A stretch of DNA of 64,000 nt. It comes from Glandiceps talaboti (lineage: Eukaryota > Hemichordata > Enteropneusta > Spengelidae). Every line of letters begins with the position of its first letter. Position 1 is the first letter of the stretch. The translations under genes were made by a program, and so were the position numbers. Of this stretch, positions 1 to 13,119 are shown piece after piece. Where the stretch lies: NCBI RefSeq assembly GCF_964340395.1, contig NC_135569.1:3076540-3140539 (forward strand), read 5' to 3'. The notes below the pieces were generated by a model. That model had not been told where the DNA came from, did not search any database, and was given only the letters and a program-made list of their open reading frames with translations.

Positions 1-550
1 GTTTAACAAGAAGTTGTTTTATAATGGCCACAGGATTGCGTTGTAATTGTTCGGATCGCAGGATAATTTCCCACGTGTACTGTTGATCTCAGAGACGATG
101 TGACCACGATATCGTACTTCATTTAATTGCTTTCCCTGTCCTCAGGATACAGGATATAAGCTTATAAAGCGTTCTTTGTAGGTCCACAATCTTAACAAGA
201 TCAGTTTTGTCTACAGTGTCAAAAGTAATATTTCACTTGAACTTTTCATCTGACACTCTGTCACCAGTTCTTTCATTATCGAAACAGAATCATTTTTAAG
301 CCCCTTATTGCGAAGATATGTACAAGTGTATTTGTTAATAATTTTAGCATTTGAAAGTCTTCGATATGATTATCTTTATATCTGTCATGAGAACGACGGT
401 CTGCCTGTCTTATAAATGCCTGTATGATCAGCTTCTAATTCTGTATACGATTGGTGTAATTTTTGCTTTTCAAAAACATTTTCCACGTGTGTCAAAGTCT
501 AGTATTTAATACTGATTTACTTCACCAATAGTGGTTCACAATTCTGTTTA
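1..550. other. No gene recognised
   Basis: Minus-strand reading gives short coding-like pieces (for example RRSHDRYKDNHIEDFQ near 330-400), broken by stops. This may be an old transposon remnant, but no family motif supports that. Confidence 0.3.
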
Positions 551-609
551 ACGTGCACATATATACATGTACACAAGCACATACGTGTACAAGTACACAG
601 ACTCGTGAT

Positions 610-611
610 AC

Positions 612-652
<41 letters not shown>

Positions 653-882
653 TACCCACAGATATACAATGTCATTATGCCCATTACGCATATAAGAGTC
701 TGTCTCTACGTTCGTTCGTTTGTTTGTCTGTCTCTATCGATCAACCCTCCAATCAGCAGACAACAAGTCATCCGTCCGTCCCTTCATCCATCCATCCATC
801 CATCCATCCATCCACTCACCTATCCATCAACTCACCCACCCACACAACCACCCACCCACCCACCCATTCACCCACTCGCCTA
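610..882. repeat. CACATA, ATCC and CACC-type microsatellites
   Basis: CATACA hexamers (610-655) and CATC/CACC tetramers (785-882) are separated by about 130 bp of unique sequence. No gene. Confidence 0.9.
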
Positions 883-1550
883 CCCACCAGTATTCACTTG
901 ATGATGTCGGTCGTCTACCTATAAACCGATTTAACGACACATATTAATATTTAGAGATGAAATAAAACTATGATATACGGTCTTCAGTGAAATCGAAATG
1001 TTTATGTTCATGTTATCTGCATCAAGGCTTTGTACACACAATTACGATAACATTTTCCTCTATTCGATTACAATCATAATAGATGAGAAAACTCAAACTG
1101 GTAGAAAACAAATGTATGTTACCATGGCAACTGTAAATTGGTAACATTTCACTCGCAAGATTAAAGGTTCACGAACATGCTAATATAATATGACAGTTGA
1201 ATGTAATGCAGCATGACTACGTGACGTCATCATTTTAAAACTCCTTGTTACTGTTTCGGCTGATCAAATTGTTGATTTCCTATTCAGCCGGGTCTTTTGG
1301 AGATTTATCCAAGAAAACAAATGATTTCATTGGAAATACAAACAAATTATTAATAGTATATTTCAAGTCGCTAGTCATCACAATTTCAAGAGATTATAGC
1401 ACTATGTATTCCCTTTATGGTAAGAGTAATTGCCATGGGATAGAAAGGTCCTTAGAGTCGTTGAGGAATTGTGTTAGGTCGAAAGATCGATAGAGAATGG
1501 ACGACAAGGACGAGTAAGAGAATAGAGATGTAAGCCAACAAGTACAAATG

Positions 1551-1887
<337 letters not shown>

Positions 1888-3724
1888 GGGAAAGGGAAGA
1901 CTGAATGAATGACAGAAACGAGAAACGAGAGAGAAAATAGAATTGTTGTTAAATTATAAGTAGTACCCATGTCTTCATTATTATAGCATGATCCTACTGT
2001 TATCATTAAGGTTTAATGGCAAAGAATGGTCTCTATCTATTATAGATATAGGAAATGTAATGGATTTATTGGACGTGGTTTTAAAATCAGTAAATGAAAT
2101 GACGTAAAACATTTCAGAAATTAATACCAACAGACAAAAATATTACTGTTTTTGAACATTGCTATCTTGAGGAAGGGATTTACAAAAAGATTATTTTATA
2201 ACCGACTTATTTACAAATTCGAGTTACTGTTATTCAAGAGATATAAAATTATGAAGTGAATGTTAATAAAAAAATTAAACACTCCATGTCGATGTCGATG
2301 GAGCGTTTTTATACATGATAGAAAGTGTAAATTGTAAAAGCGAACATATTGTACATCGCTTACGATAATAGCATACATCACTCAAGACCAAGTCACGTCT
2401 ACACTTCAATGAATATTGTATCATACACGACTATGTATTTGTGTTGAGTGACTAAGCAATGTCAGTTAAAATAGTCACAATCTCAAGGTTAAATGTATCA
2501 CTAACAAGGTGACCTTTTTCATGAAAAGCTTTAGAAAATATTGATTTACCAATTGCACTTTTTTTGAGAGAAATAGATGAGAAAATTATGACAAGGTTTG
2601 CAAAATTGAATGCATATAACTGTAGAAATGTATTATGTCGTTTTATACATTTAGTATGAACTCGGTTACCTATGACAACACTATTACTAATGCCTGTATA
2701 TAATAGCTATGCTGTGATAATAGGACCTAAATACATATGGGTCACTCTAATCTACTGAACTACATTGTCATGGAAATTGTTTATGAGACAGCCCATTACA
2801 TTAATTGCTTGTTGCTTATATAATATGTGTTCCAGTTGTTGAATACAAAAACCTATGAAATGTTCAGCGAGTGTTGAACCTTTGGTGGATGTTTCAGTAA
2901 TGATTGAATCTTTCGAAACGTGTTGTTAGTACGTTCTCAATACATGGTCATCATTCAATGTTCATTATTCAATGGATCAGAAGTTGAATCTATTAAAAAC
3001 AGATTACATACAGCTGGCTTATCTCTTTCCCTCTGCAACATGTGACGATTTTAAAACATGCACGTCATTATTTACTCTCTAACATGTTTTTCCTTTCCTA
3101 GACTTGCTGTTTCTGTCTCTGTTAATTTATCATTTTTGTGTTATAACAGGGAACCTTTCGCATTATTATGGTTTAATGAAGAGAAATAAATGAGAGGTGA
3201 AATAGGACAGATGTATTTGGAATTCTTTAATATCAAGTCCTCCACAGGATACTGACTACATGAGGGATGTTCTGTAGAAATCATGCACATCATGATCTGT
3301 AACACGTGACCACTTGCTGGGAAGGTAAGTAATGGACACTGACAACTACTATCAATTTAATATGTACTGTAAAAGGATTAAGCCTACAGGACAACACTGT
3401 ACTCGTGGATAAATATTGCTCTTAGAATATAAAATAGTGCTATAATATAGTATGAAATAAATAGCAATATATAACGCCATCAAAATTAAGTTTCAGTAAA
3501 TTGTCTCAAAGCTGTAATGTTCATCTGATATCGTTAATTGTCAACAGAAATCTTTTTATGTACAAGAATATTTACATCGTTATTATGAAATATGTACAGG
3601 GACAATTTGAATCCAGATTTATATGAAACGAAATGAAATAATTACATAATAATATTTCATACAATGGCGTTATGATTGGTATATGCCTCGGGTTACAATC
3701 TGGTCATTGATATGTATATGTATG
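1888..3724. other. Non-coding, nothing recognised
   Basis: A/T-rich unique sequence with no exon-like frames, RNA genes or repeats found by eye. Confidence 0.5.
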
Positions 3725-3868
<144 letters not shown>

Positions 3869-4268
3869 TTGGTAGAACTGGAACTCTTTCTTGGTTGTAC
3901 TACCAAAACTATTGCGCTCTGCCACTGCGGTATAGAGCACTGTCTTAGCAGATTGATACTCACCGAGTTTGAACTGTTTGAACTTCAAAGTACAATTATA
4001 CATTATCTGTAGTTCTATTTAATGACGCAAACATCCTCGTTTCCGAGAGATATCACCTCCAGAAATGATCTTTCAGTTCAAGAAATGAATGATTGTTTTG
4101 TGCGGTGAATACATATTTTAAAATGACATTACTTACAATATTCTGTCCCAAACGTCTTCACCATATTTTTCCAATACAAGGGTTCTCATACAAATATGCA
4201 ACAACCCATACTGTGAAAAATAAATGTTGTGTGTTAATTTAACTATGGGATATATCAAGCCAAGGGTA

Positions 4269-4321
<53 letters not shown>

Positions 4322-4517
4322 TACATACAACATACATACATACATACACACACACATACATACATACATACATACATACATACATACATACATACATACA
4401 TACATACATACATACATACATACATACATACATACATACACACACACATACATACATACATACATACATACATACATACATACATACATACATACATACA
4501 TACATACATACATACAT
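4269..4517. repeat. (CA)n then (CATA)n microsatellite
   Basis: About 48 bp of CA, then about 200 bp of CATA with two ACACAC interruptions. It lies about 120 bp downstream of the 3' end of the broken retrotransposon (minus strand). Confidence 0.97.
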
Positions 4518-4639
4518 GTTTACATTGACATGAACTACATAGCCACATAGATTACATTTACTCAAATAATAAATCCATGAAAAGTAAAGATTACAATACA
4601 TACAAATAAATATATTTAGCAGCGATTACATGTTATTTA

Positions 4640-5950
4640 TGAGTTGAATTGATCTTGGCATGAAACTAAACTTAAACCTGTTTGTACGTGCATGTGGTAC
4701 TCTGAGGCGGTGGCCACTGGGGAGATATTCATATTCTGTATGTAGTGGATGTGCTGAATCTTTGATAACTTTTGTAGCAGTCTAACCACTTTGTCTTTAT
4801 ACAGTATGGAGTCATCAGATAGTTCGTAGATTCCATTATCAACTAATTTTCTTCATATGTTCCCAGGACGGTTAACTTTCTCATGGGCCTTACAAAGTAG
4901 AATCTTTTATTTGCCTTTTTCAGCTGATTGTCCACATGTTGAGCAAAGTACAATTTACCATCGACCATACAACCAAGATATGTATACACTGATGTTCTTT
5001 CGACTTGCTTATTGTTAATTTGAACAGGTTGTTTTTCTGCTTTATTCTATCGAAAGTCAAAAAGCAAGTCTTTTGGAATTGTTTTGGCACATTAAGATCA
5101 AGATAGTTATCTTTACACCAGGTGTTGACAAACTCGATACACTCCACATACTCACTGTCATCATCATTTGATATAAATCTGACAACAGCTGTATCATCTG
5201 CATATTTCTCAATCATCGCGCCCTTAATGTCCCATGCCAAATCATTTGTGTGTAAAGTACAAAAAGAACTGGTGACAGCACACAGCCCTGTGGTGCACCT
5301 GTATTAACTGTTATTATGTTGGATACTTTATATCTAGTGTGAACATATTGTGATCTTTCAGTGAGGTAATCTAATGTCCACAGTTGTAAGTATGCCGGCA
5401 CATTGAGCGCGTTTAGTTTATTAAGCATTAGGTGTGGCTGAATAGTGTTGTTGAGGAATAATCAACAAATAGAACTCTAGCTGTATTCGACTTGGCAACT
5501 AGATGCTTAGTTATACGATGTATTAAAGTACAATTATTTATGTCATCGGTTGAACGCCCAAGTATGTCATCGAATTGTAAACGATCCTTTACATGTGGCA
5601 TCAATAATGGCACAGACAAGTATCACACAGTCAAGTAACACTTGTTTCTTGTCTGTGATAATGGTAAACTAACTCGTTCAAGACACTTACAGAGAATAGC
5701 TGTTAAGGTCACGTGTCTAAGGTCATTGTCAACCTTTGGTAGATCTTTCTTTGGAATAGGTACTATCTCTCCAATCTTCCAAGATGATGGATATGTGCAT
5801 GTTGACAACGATAACTCAAAAATATAATAGATTATATAAAATAAACTATCCTTACAATGTTTTAAGAGTTTTCCACTTAGTTTGTCTGGACCTGGTGCTT
5901 TGTTCACGTTTATTCCTTTGAGCACTTTACGAACATGTTCTTCAGGGTGC
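4640..5950 (-). pseudogene. Broken non-LTR retrotransposon reverse transcriptase
   Basis: Minus-strand frames carry, in the right order, reverse transcriptase landmarks. These are NKAPGPD with PSSWKIGEIVPIPKK (about 5900-5740), VLFVDYSS (about 5460), GAPQGCVLSP (5299-5270), the catalytic YADD (5204-5193), and the C-terminal RVPHARTNRFKFSF block (about 4720-4660) typical of Jockey/CR1/Rex-type elements. Frameshifts at about 5450, 5235 and 4990 break the frame. There is no 5' half: no endonuclease or ORF1 was seen, and homology stops at the CATA/CAGA microsatellite at 5960. It is a dead, 5'-truncated copy. Confidence 0.85.
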
Positions 5951-5959
5951 ACGAAAGCG

Positions 5960-6059
5960 TACATACATACATACATACATACATACATACATACATACAG
6001 ACAGACAGACGGACGGACGGACGGACGGACGGACGGACGGACGGACGGACGGACGGACG

Positions 6060-6131
<72 letters not shown>

Positions 6132-6138
6132 GGCAGGC

Positions 6139-6195
<57 letters not shown>

Positions 6196-6202
6196 AACAA
6201 AC

Positions 6203-6277
<75 letters not shown>

Positions 6278-6279
6278 GG
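5960..6279. repeat. Compound CATA / GGAC / CAGA microsatellite
   Basis: Blocks in order are CATA, CAGA, GGAC (about 6008-6064), CAGA, two CAGG, CAGA, CAAA and CAGA. Block edges differ by single substitutions, which suggests that point changes spread by slippage. It marks the 5' break of the retrotransposon remnant. Confidence 0.97.
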
Positions 6280-7509
6280 ACTCATTTGTAGTACTTTCTG
6301 TAGTGCATATGTATAGATATTTCATTCATCTTATTTGAACAGTACAGAGATGGCTTGTACAATGGAAAATAATAGAACTGGTTGATAAAGCAGTAACGAA
6401 CACGTGTACGTGCTGTTAAAGAGCACTGCCAACCCTGTTGTAAAAGAACCGTGCTAAATACAGTATATACACTGTTTATAAATAAATCGCATACTTCTAA
6501 ATACATACCATGATTGTAGCAATGGCTTGTTTTACATGGCGTCGTGTGATGTTGTATATCCAACTGTTGTAATCTAACTCTTCACAGTAGTCCAAATAAC
6601 AACCTAATCAATTCATACACTGGAAGCTTCAGGTACAGCTGTCGTATGATGTTAATCGTATTGTAGCTGTCAACCCTCGCTGGATGGAGGAGGCGATAAC
6701 ATTGGCCATATGTATAAAAGCATACGTTGTACGGACATTCTAATCAAATTAGTTGACAGTCAAGTGAGAGTAATATTTATCTATTCATGTTCGAATGTTT
6801 GTCTAACAAAGGTAGTGGATTTTGGTTGGTCTAAACTCAAACCTCTTTTCTATGGTCGTCTGCCGAGGTCTAAGAAAGGGTCATCCAGCTTTTGCAAAAT
6901 CTATCCCATAATGCCACTCGGGTGTACAAAACTATAACTCAGTCTAAAATGTGTGTGTATGTGTTTTACTCAAATTCGTATGGGCTGGGATTTAGCAGCA
7001 TGGCGGCATATCCCTACCAAAACCAATTAGGGAGTGTCCCAGGTACAGATCGACATTTAGAGTGCTAGTAAACTTAAACCAAGATTCTTCATGAAAAAAA
7101 AATACCCTGATAAATTAGTGTTTTCCCACGTTCTATCTGTTCTCCTATATTACCATATAACAGTGACAATTTATTGCGTAACTAGGCAACCGGCAAATAT
7201 ACAACAAGAATACTTGTCAGTGAAAACAATAATTTAGAGTAAATTTATTTTACATTTTTATAGATTTGATAAAGAAAGCTGTCAAGTCGATTGCTTTGAA
7301 TATAAATTTACAAAGATTACACTAATCACTACATATCCGACAATCTCTTTTTGTGTATAAATCTTGCTTTCTTATCCGATAGTGATAATGATTTGTGTTC
7401 ACAGTGAGATAAAATGTAAGAGGTGTTATCAATTACAGTTCTTTCTTTCACTATTTTTATGTGTATTATTTAGGGTCTTCAGGCCCCAAGAAAATTTCTG
7501 GATGCAGTC

Positions 7510-7530
7510 TTTTTTTTTTTTTTTTTTTTT
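7510..7530. repeat. Poly-T run
   Basis: A 21-bp T run in otherwise non-coding DNA. It could be the reverse of a poly-A tail, but no retrocopied gene was recognised beside it. Confidence 0.85.
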
Positions 7531-7639
7531 ACATAACTGCCTAAATGTCACTTTTAACTCAGTGTATGTTTTGCCAAAGTTCCATTTCATGTTCCGTCTA
7601 GAAACCTTCATGCCCATTACACTTTAAACTAACACGTTT

Positions 7640-7735
7640 TAAAATGGTCATAGGATGAGGGTTGTGTATTTATTTTGGATTTTTAATTTATAAAGAATTT
7701 CATCATGACTTCCTTCTTGGGAAATTAATTTGAAA
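7640..7735. mobile_element. MITE family A, left-half fragment
   Basis: GTCATAGGATGAGGGTTGTG to GAAATTAATTTGAAACAAC matches the left terminal repeat. The copy breaks off into an (AAAC)n/(AACT)n microsatellite at 7735, so the repeat may have grown from the A/C-rich inner part of the element. Confidence 0.65.
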
Positions 7736-7775
7736 CAACAAACAAACAAACAAACAAACAAACAGACAAACAAAT

Positions 7776-7815
<40 letters not shown>

Positions 7816-7874
7816 CAACTAACTAGCTAACTAAGTTACTAACTAACTAACTAACTAACTAAGTTACTAACTAG

Positions 7875-7969
<95 letters not shown>
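7733..7969. repeat. (AAAC)n then (AACT)n microsatellite
   Basis: About 40 bp of AAAC, then about 195 bp of AACT with a few AAGTTACT and AGCT variants. It begins inside a family A MITE fragment. Confidence 0.95.
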
Positions 7970-7970
<1 letters not shown>

Positions 7971-9304
7971 ATGAATAATTTTAAATCTTACATATTATTG
8001 GTGTCTGTATTTTGGTTTATGTAATTCAGACTTGAGTGAGACGTAAAAACTACATTGCCGCTTGGCAGTAAATTTTGATACAACCCGAACACGTTACGTT
8101 TGTTTATCTACATCCCTGGCGAAAAGATAACGACCACATCTAGTTGTAGTGTACATGTACCTTACTGTCATGTGACTATAAATTACCACGATTACTACTA
8201 GTTCAATTTGTAGCTGTTTTTACACCGAACTAAGTTAATGTACTGTTTTAGGTTATACTTCCTACACCGAACTGAGTTAAATACATATTATGCCCTCGGG
8301 GGATGTCACTTCTGTGCTGTGATTGATGATCAGTTTTCGTGCAGTGCCAATTGATTGTAAACGTGTTGATTCTTGTCATTGAACCTGTTTTAATCAAGTT
8401 TTCATTAAATTACCCATTAAAATGCAGCTCGGAAAAACGTTAGACCTTGCACGTAAAGTATTAGTCCTGCTTGCAGACGGAATAAGTCGTCCCTTCCTTG
8501 TCTATGATGAAACATTATGTTGAGCGAAACCGAGCTCAGACCACTTGTGGCATGGCACCGTATGCGTATGGAAGTAGGACTGACTAGTACAATACAAACT
8601 TGTGATAGTCTGGTTGCGATATCATCGCCTTTTCCTTTTCTCAGACACTTGTTTTATAGCGTATTCCGAATTACCATTCACCAGCTCTTATTGATACAGC
8701 CATGCCGTGACCAATAAGAAACTGCATATAAAAAAACGTCTATTAAAAAAGACATCTGCATTTCAGTTAATACATCATTTTAGACAAACTGTTGCTAGAA
8801 ACTTCATTCATTTAATCGTAGTGTTACGTGTGCAGTTTCTTGTTGGTCTCCAAGTAGTTGTGTCAGAGAGCTAGTGAACGGTAATTTGAAACGAATTGTA
8901 AGTTGTATTGTTCGCCTGTTTGTTTGTTTGTTTTGTATGTTTTCGTAAACACCCCCCCCCCCCCCGTAGCCGTGATATAGGGATGTAGAGAAGGCGCCCT
9001 CATTACGTCTTTTTTTATGCCCTTGTTTTTCTATTAGTATTCATGTATGCATTCCACTATAAGTTATCGACCAATCATGTGTGCCCCATCCACCTGTATG
9101 AGACTAAAAGTATAATTATCAAGCTGCAACGTGGCCGGCAGCCATTTTTTTTTCATTTCAGTTGTTCGAGTAGTCGGTCAGTTTAGAGCGGTCGTGTAAC
9201 TTCTTTACAAATTACATTCAGTTTCGTCGAGTGGTAAATGTGAACAGTTCGGATCTTCAAGGCAGTTACTCTTCTCCCAAGTATGTGAGAGTTTCGTGTA
9301 GGCC

Positions 9305-9420
9305 ATGGCCAAAAATGTTGCTGTTAGTAGTGATTTGAAGTCGTCGACACCTGAATGTAACTATTCCTCTAGAAGAACAGGAAGACGCCGTCCAAATAGC
9401 AGCCAATATGGCGTTATAAC
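9305..9420 (+). CDS. Possible first coding exon, unknown gene
   Basis: An ATG in strong context (GGCCATGGCC) opens 38 codons plus two bases that run to an excellent donor (AAC/GTAAGTGAG). An in-frame TAG stands two codons upstream, which fixes the start. The peptide starts MAKNVAVSSDLKSS and becomes basic (SSRRTGRRRPNSS). I do not recognise the family. The 100-150 bp before it are richer in CpG than the surroundings, as expected for a 5' UTR or promoter. No downstream exon in matching phase was found with confidence, so this may be a chance ORF. Confidence 0.4.
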
Positions 9421-10028
9421 GTAAGTGAGAGTTCATACAAAATTTTATATTCCCAATTGTTCATTCAATCATAGACCCTCCACGGGCCCTCCACCCTTGA
9501 CTACGTACGTGACAACCAGCGTCTACGATCGATACAGATACAGACCCGCGCTCCGCTATCGTTCGGGCAACGTTGCTGATTCCGAAACAGTATTTAAGTT
9601 GTAGTTATGCTACGGGGTAAATATAATTGTGTGTTTCCGATAACATGACCTCAGAAAATATAATAGATAGGTCGGGATTTTGTTTTGTTTTATTTCATCT
9701 CGTTTATTCTTTTTTTATTGCTTCGACCCAAAAACAAACACAATGTCGGTTAGAATACCCCATCTGTGATAGTTTGATGAAATATGTACAGGCATCGCTG
9801 GGGAAAGAAAACAGACGTGCATGAAAGTCACCAAAATCGAAGACAAAGAATTTCTTAGCTGCAATAATTGTAGCGTTTGTTGTGGTTTTGATGTTTTTTT
9901 CTTCTGTTATTGTGCTTTTTTTCGTTCCGAAGTTTAACTGGAAACAACCGCTACAAAACTTGTCAAAAGTACAATATTCCTGCTAACTCAAATAGACGAG
10001 ATCACGCTCAGACGTGAGCGAGATGTCG

Positions 10029-10667
10029 GCGCACTGTACAATATTTTTCCCGCAACTCTGTGATTTGTACTGTTGGACATCATCTCCTTGACGTCAGACA
10101 AATTTCACCTGTGTACAGGATTTTGTAAGAATATTTATGACATTTTCGAAACGTAGAATTGACACTGATGAGTTTCTGAATACATACATGCATTTTCATT
10201 GGTTCTGGTATCAATGATTTATTGTAAGAAGGAGTGGCAATTTTGGGCATTTGTCAACAGATTTTCTTGAAAGACATGAAAAATATTTTCTATGAAACTA
10301 AGGAAAATACATGCACCTGTTATGACTTTGCCAAAGATATAGATTTCTCTGAATAGGTATAACATAAGAAATGTACATACTAAAACTCATCATACACACT
10401 GTCTACCCAAGTTACATGTAGTGATACTTTGACATTGAAAAGTGTTTTATTCACAGTACATGTTTCATTTAGTTGCTAATAGCACATTTTCTACAAAATT
10501 TAGAACTTTATTTTTGATTCCTAAACACACTTTTGTTACATATTGATTAAACGTAATTACAATGCTTAAAATGTTGACAAATATGGGTTATTGATGAAGT
10601 TATAAAATAAGGAACTTCCAAGCATACAAATCAGAGAGAGTTGTGGGTAAGGTATTGTACAGTGCAG
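10029..10667. mobile_element. Inverted-repeat element family E, full copy
   Basis: The left end (CGCACTGTACAATATTTTTC, CAACTCTGTGATTTGTAC) and right end (ATACAAATCAGAGAGAGTTG, TATTGTACAGTGCAG) are inverted repeats of about 55 bp. The roughly 640-bp element has no ORF. A diverged, inverted partial copy is at 32517-32790. Confidence 0.68.
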
Positions 10668-11904
10668 TGTACTACCCGTTTCAAAATGCTCTAGTCACTG
10701 CTGACAACCATGTAGTTACCAGGTAATTGTCAGTTATGATTTAAGGAGAGCAGTTCGTCTCATTTGAAGAAAACAATGTTCACAAACATTCACTATGTTG
10801 GTAGTAGTTGGGAAATAATCAATACCTTTAAACTTTCAACATGGTGGCAGCGATGGGATTAAGTCCTTTAAACCATGGATTCTAGGACTAGTGTCATATT
10901 CCATGTCTGACAATATTTAAACCATGTGTTCTTGAAATATTTTAACAAGGGTGGGTCATGTTTTAGAAAAAGGAATTTCAGGGACTCGGACGGTCACTTT
11001 ATCCAGCATGACGGAATTAGGGTAGGGTCATATTTTATGTAACAGCTCAGGTGTGATTCCACTCCCCCTCCTGTAATTACTGAAGGCTCCATTACTGTTG
11101 TTTGTATTGATTGCTTCAAACATTGTACAGTTACGGTACAATTTTATGTATTTTTCTTTTTACTATGTACAAAAAACCATGAAAACAAGCAGCTGGTTTC
11201 TCAGTACACCGACCACTAAAACTATGATTTTACAGGGTCGGCTTTATTTGTAACGTTTTACAATTTACAAAAAAATGGCTTGATTATCATTACTGGGACA
11301 AGCCATTAAAGAAGCAAGTCCACTTGTTATCAAAGAGTACCAATATTTACACATGTGATGATGGGCTCTTACATAACACAAGTAAACAGTGTAGTTCACA
11401 GCGTAAGATCATTTCTAAGGAGTGGGTCAATTGAGGCAAACCTTATCTCCGTCTTATATCAGTTGTTATCAATTTATTAGGCTATTATAAGTAACACTAC
11501 AAACAGCTTTAGAGATGCAAACAACTTTTATGACACCCGTTTTCGTCAGGCAAGCCCGCGGGTTTGTTGCACTTGGACCGTTAATGGCTTGTGAATGTCA
11601 TGTGGAGTACGCAAATATACACCTTGCCAAACCTCCTGGCCCACCTTCAACTGTGAACCTGATGGCACAGGCTATATGGCAAAAAGGAAAGGAATTGAAC
11701 AAGAATCATTAAAAGATATCTTGCTTAATATAGCACCATTTTGATACTCCAGTAGTAATCCAGGCAATGAAGCTTAGCAATTGAAGTGGTCAAATGCCTC
11801 GACTAGGATGGGTATATATCCAGTTGCACTTTGAAGCACTGTCCTCTTCAACAAAGTAACATTGAAGATCATAGAACACACCACTCCATTGAGTGATATT
11901 TATA

Positions 11905-12241
11905 GTGGCCATACGGATGAATATTGGGTATTTATTTTAGATTTTTAATTTATAAAACAATTTTATTATTTCCTACTTGAAAAATCAATGTGAAGTAAAC
12001 TTGCTTAAGTCCTTGTTTGTAACTTGATAAATTGCAAAAGACTGATATATATGTAAAATGTTTATTATTGCATGTACAATGCTAACTTTGTACACATATG
12101 TTAGCTTTTTTTGAGTTACAAACAAAGACTTATATATTAGTCATTTTTCATGTTGATTTTTCAAGTAGAAAGCATTGATAAAATTATTTCATAAACTAAA
12201 AATCCAAAAGAAATACCCAATCCTCATCCATATGACCACCT
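11905..12241. mobile_element. MITE family A, full copy 1
   Basis: The terminal inverted repeats are long (about 95 bp) and begin near GGCCATATGGATGAGGATTG. They continue through ATTTTTAATTTATAAAACA and CTACTTGAAAAATCAA. The two halves are near-palindromic, about 337 bp in all, with no ORF. TTAA stands at the right end, which would suit a piggyBac-type target site. Confidence 0.8.
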
Positions 12242-12383
12242 TTAATACAAGAGCCACAAGTATAAATCAGAAAATAGTTTGCAACAAAGCATTATATTTT
12301 GGAGTCCAACAGATCACCTAAATATACAATGTATTTTCATGTGATGTGTTACTATAACTTTATTTTCCTCTGCTATCTTTTAG

Positions 12384-12451
12384 ATTTGCATGGAGTGGAT
12401 GATGGTCAAAATGACATCAAGAGGATAACTCCAAATCTGCAAGCTGTTGAT
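12384..12451 (+). CDS. Possible internal exon, unknown gene
   Basis: Sixty-eight bases lie between a good acceptor (TATCTTTTAG) and donor (GAT/GTGAGT). One frame is open for 23 codons (LHGVDDGQNDIKRITPNLQ), with coding-like composition. Joined directly to the exon at 9305-9420 the frame is wrong and hits a stop after six codons, so either an unseen exon lies between them or the two are unrelated. The family is not recognised. Confidence 0.3.
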
Positions 12452-12607
12452 GTGAGTTTCTCTGCTGCCATTTAATTCTGAATAACTGATGTGAATGGAT
12501 TAATATCTTGCACCTTATTTGTAGTGTCTACATCCAGTCAATATAATATGTAAGTCACTTTCTATTTACAACCCATTTCATGTTACAAAACACAGACTTG
12601 GTGTATG

Positions 12608-12724
12608 CGCTTCACATTATCATTTTTCAGGTAGGAAAAAGTAGTAAAGTTGTTTTATAAATTAAAAATCTAAAATTAAATACTTAGGTAATACCCACTT
12701 GTTATCCATATAGCCAATTTAATC
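12608..12724. mobile_element. MITE family A, right-half fragment
   Basis: TTTTCAGGTAGGAAAAAGTA through ATAAATTAAAAATCTAAAAT to ATCCATATAGCCAATTTAA matches the right terminal repeat, with TTTAA at the end. The left half is missing. Confidence 0.6.
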
Positions 12725-13119
12725 TTGACATCACTTAGCATTTAAAAGCCTTAGATTTATCATTTTTAATTTCACAAATCATAACAATTTCAAAAATGAA
12801 TTATTTGAAACCACAAAATAAATTTGATCAGCTTCTCTCGTATCTCTTTAATGCAAACACCTTGGATACCGCATGGAAAGGTCAAAGTGACTCATTTTCA
12901 GGTATTTTACCAGAATTGAAGTGATATTATTCATCATTGTCTATAAGGACAAGATATACAGTCGACAATTTTATGTCAAAAAATATCTTTCTGCACAATT
13001 CAATCCGTCTCTGCAGTTTTGTTTGGTTAATATTTCTCTGGTGCTAACTATTATAGCGTGATAGTTTCCACACTTTGTCTTGGATATAGAAAATACCAAA
13101 TCTATCTCTGAAATACTAG

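Larger units (their letters stand above)
6280..9304. other. Mostly non-coding; possible promoter region at the end
   Basis: Outside the repeats listed, only short chance frames are present (6710-6937, 8517-8717). A poly-C run is at 8952-8965. From about 9120 to 9300 the sequence is richer in CG and precedes the candidate first exon at 9305. Confidence 0.4.

Noticed and set aside
2280-2312. Hairpin near CTCCATGTCGATGTCGATGG, considered as a histone 3' stem-loop or terminator
   Set aside because: It does not match the histone stem-loop consensus and no histone gene is nearby.
5882-6325. Open frames of over 100 codons on both strands (S-V-C-L and D-R-Q-T repeats)
   Set aside because: They come from the CAGA/GGAC microsatellite; only the C-terminal part of one minus frame (NKAPGPD region) is a real reverse transcriptase remnant.
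11515-11737. Two overlapping plus-strand frames (65 and 49 codons), one with PDGTGYMAKRKGIEQ
   Set aside because: They look slightly protein-like, but two frames compete, there is no splice pattern and no family was recognised.
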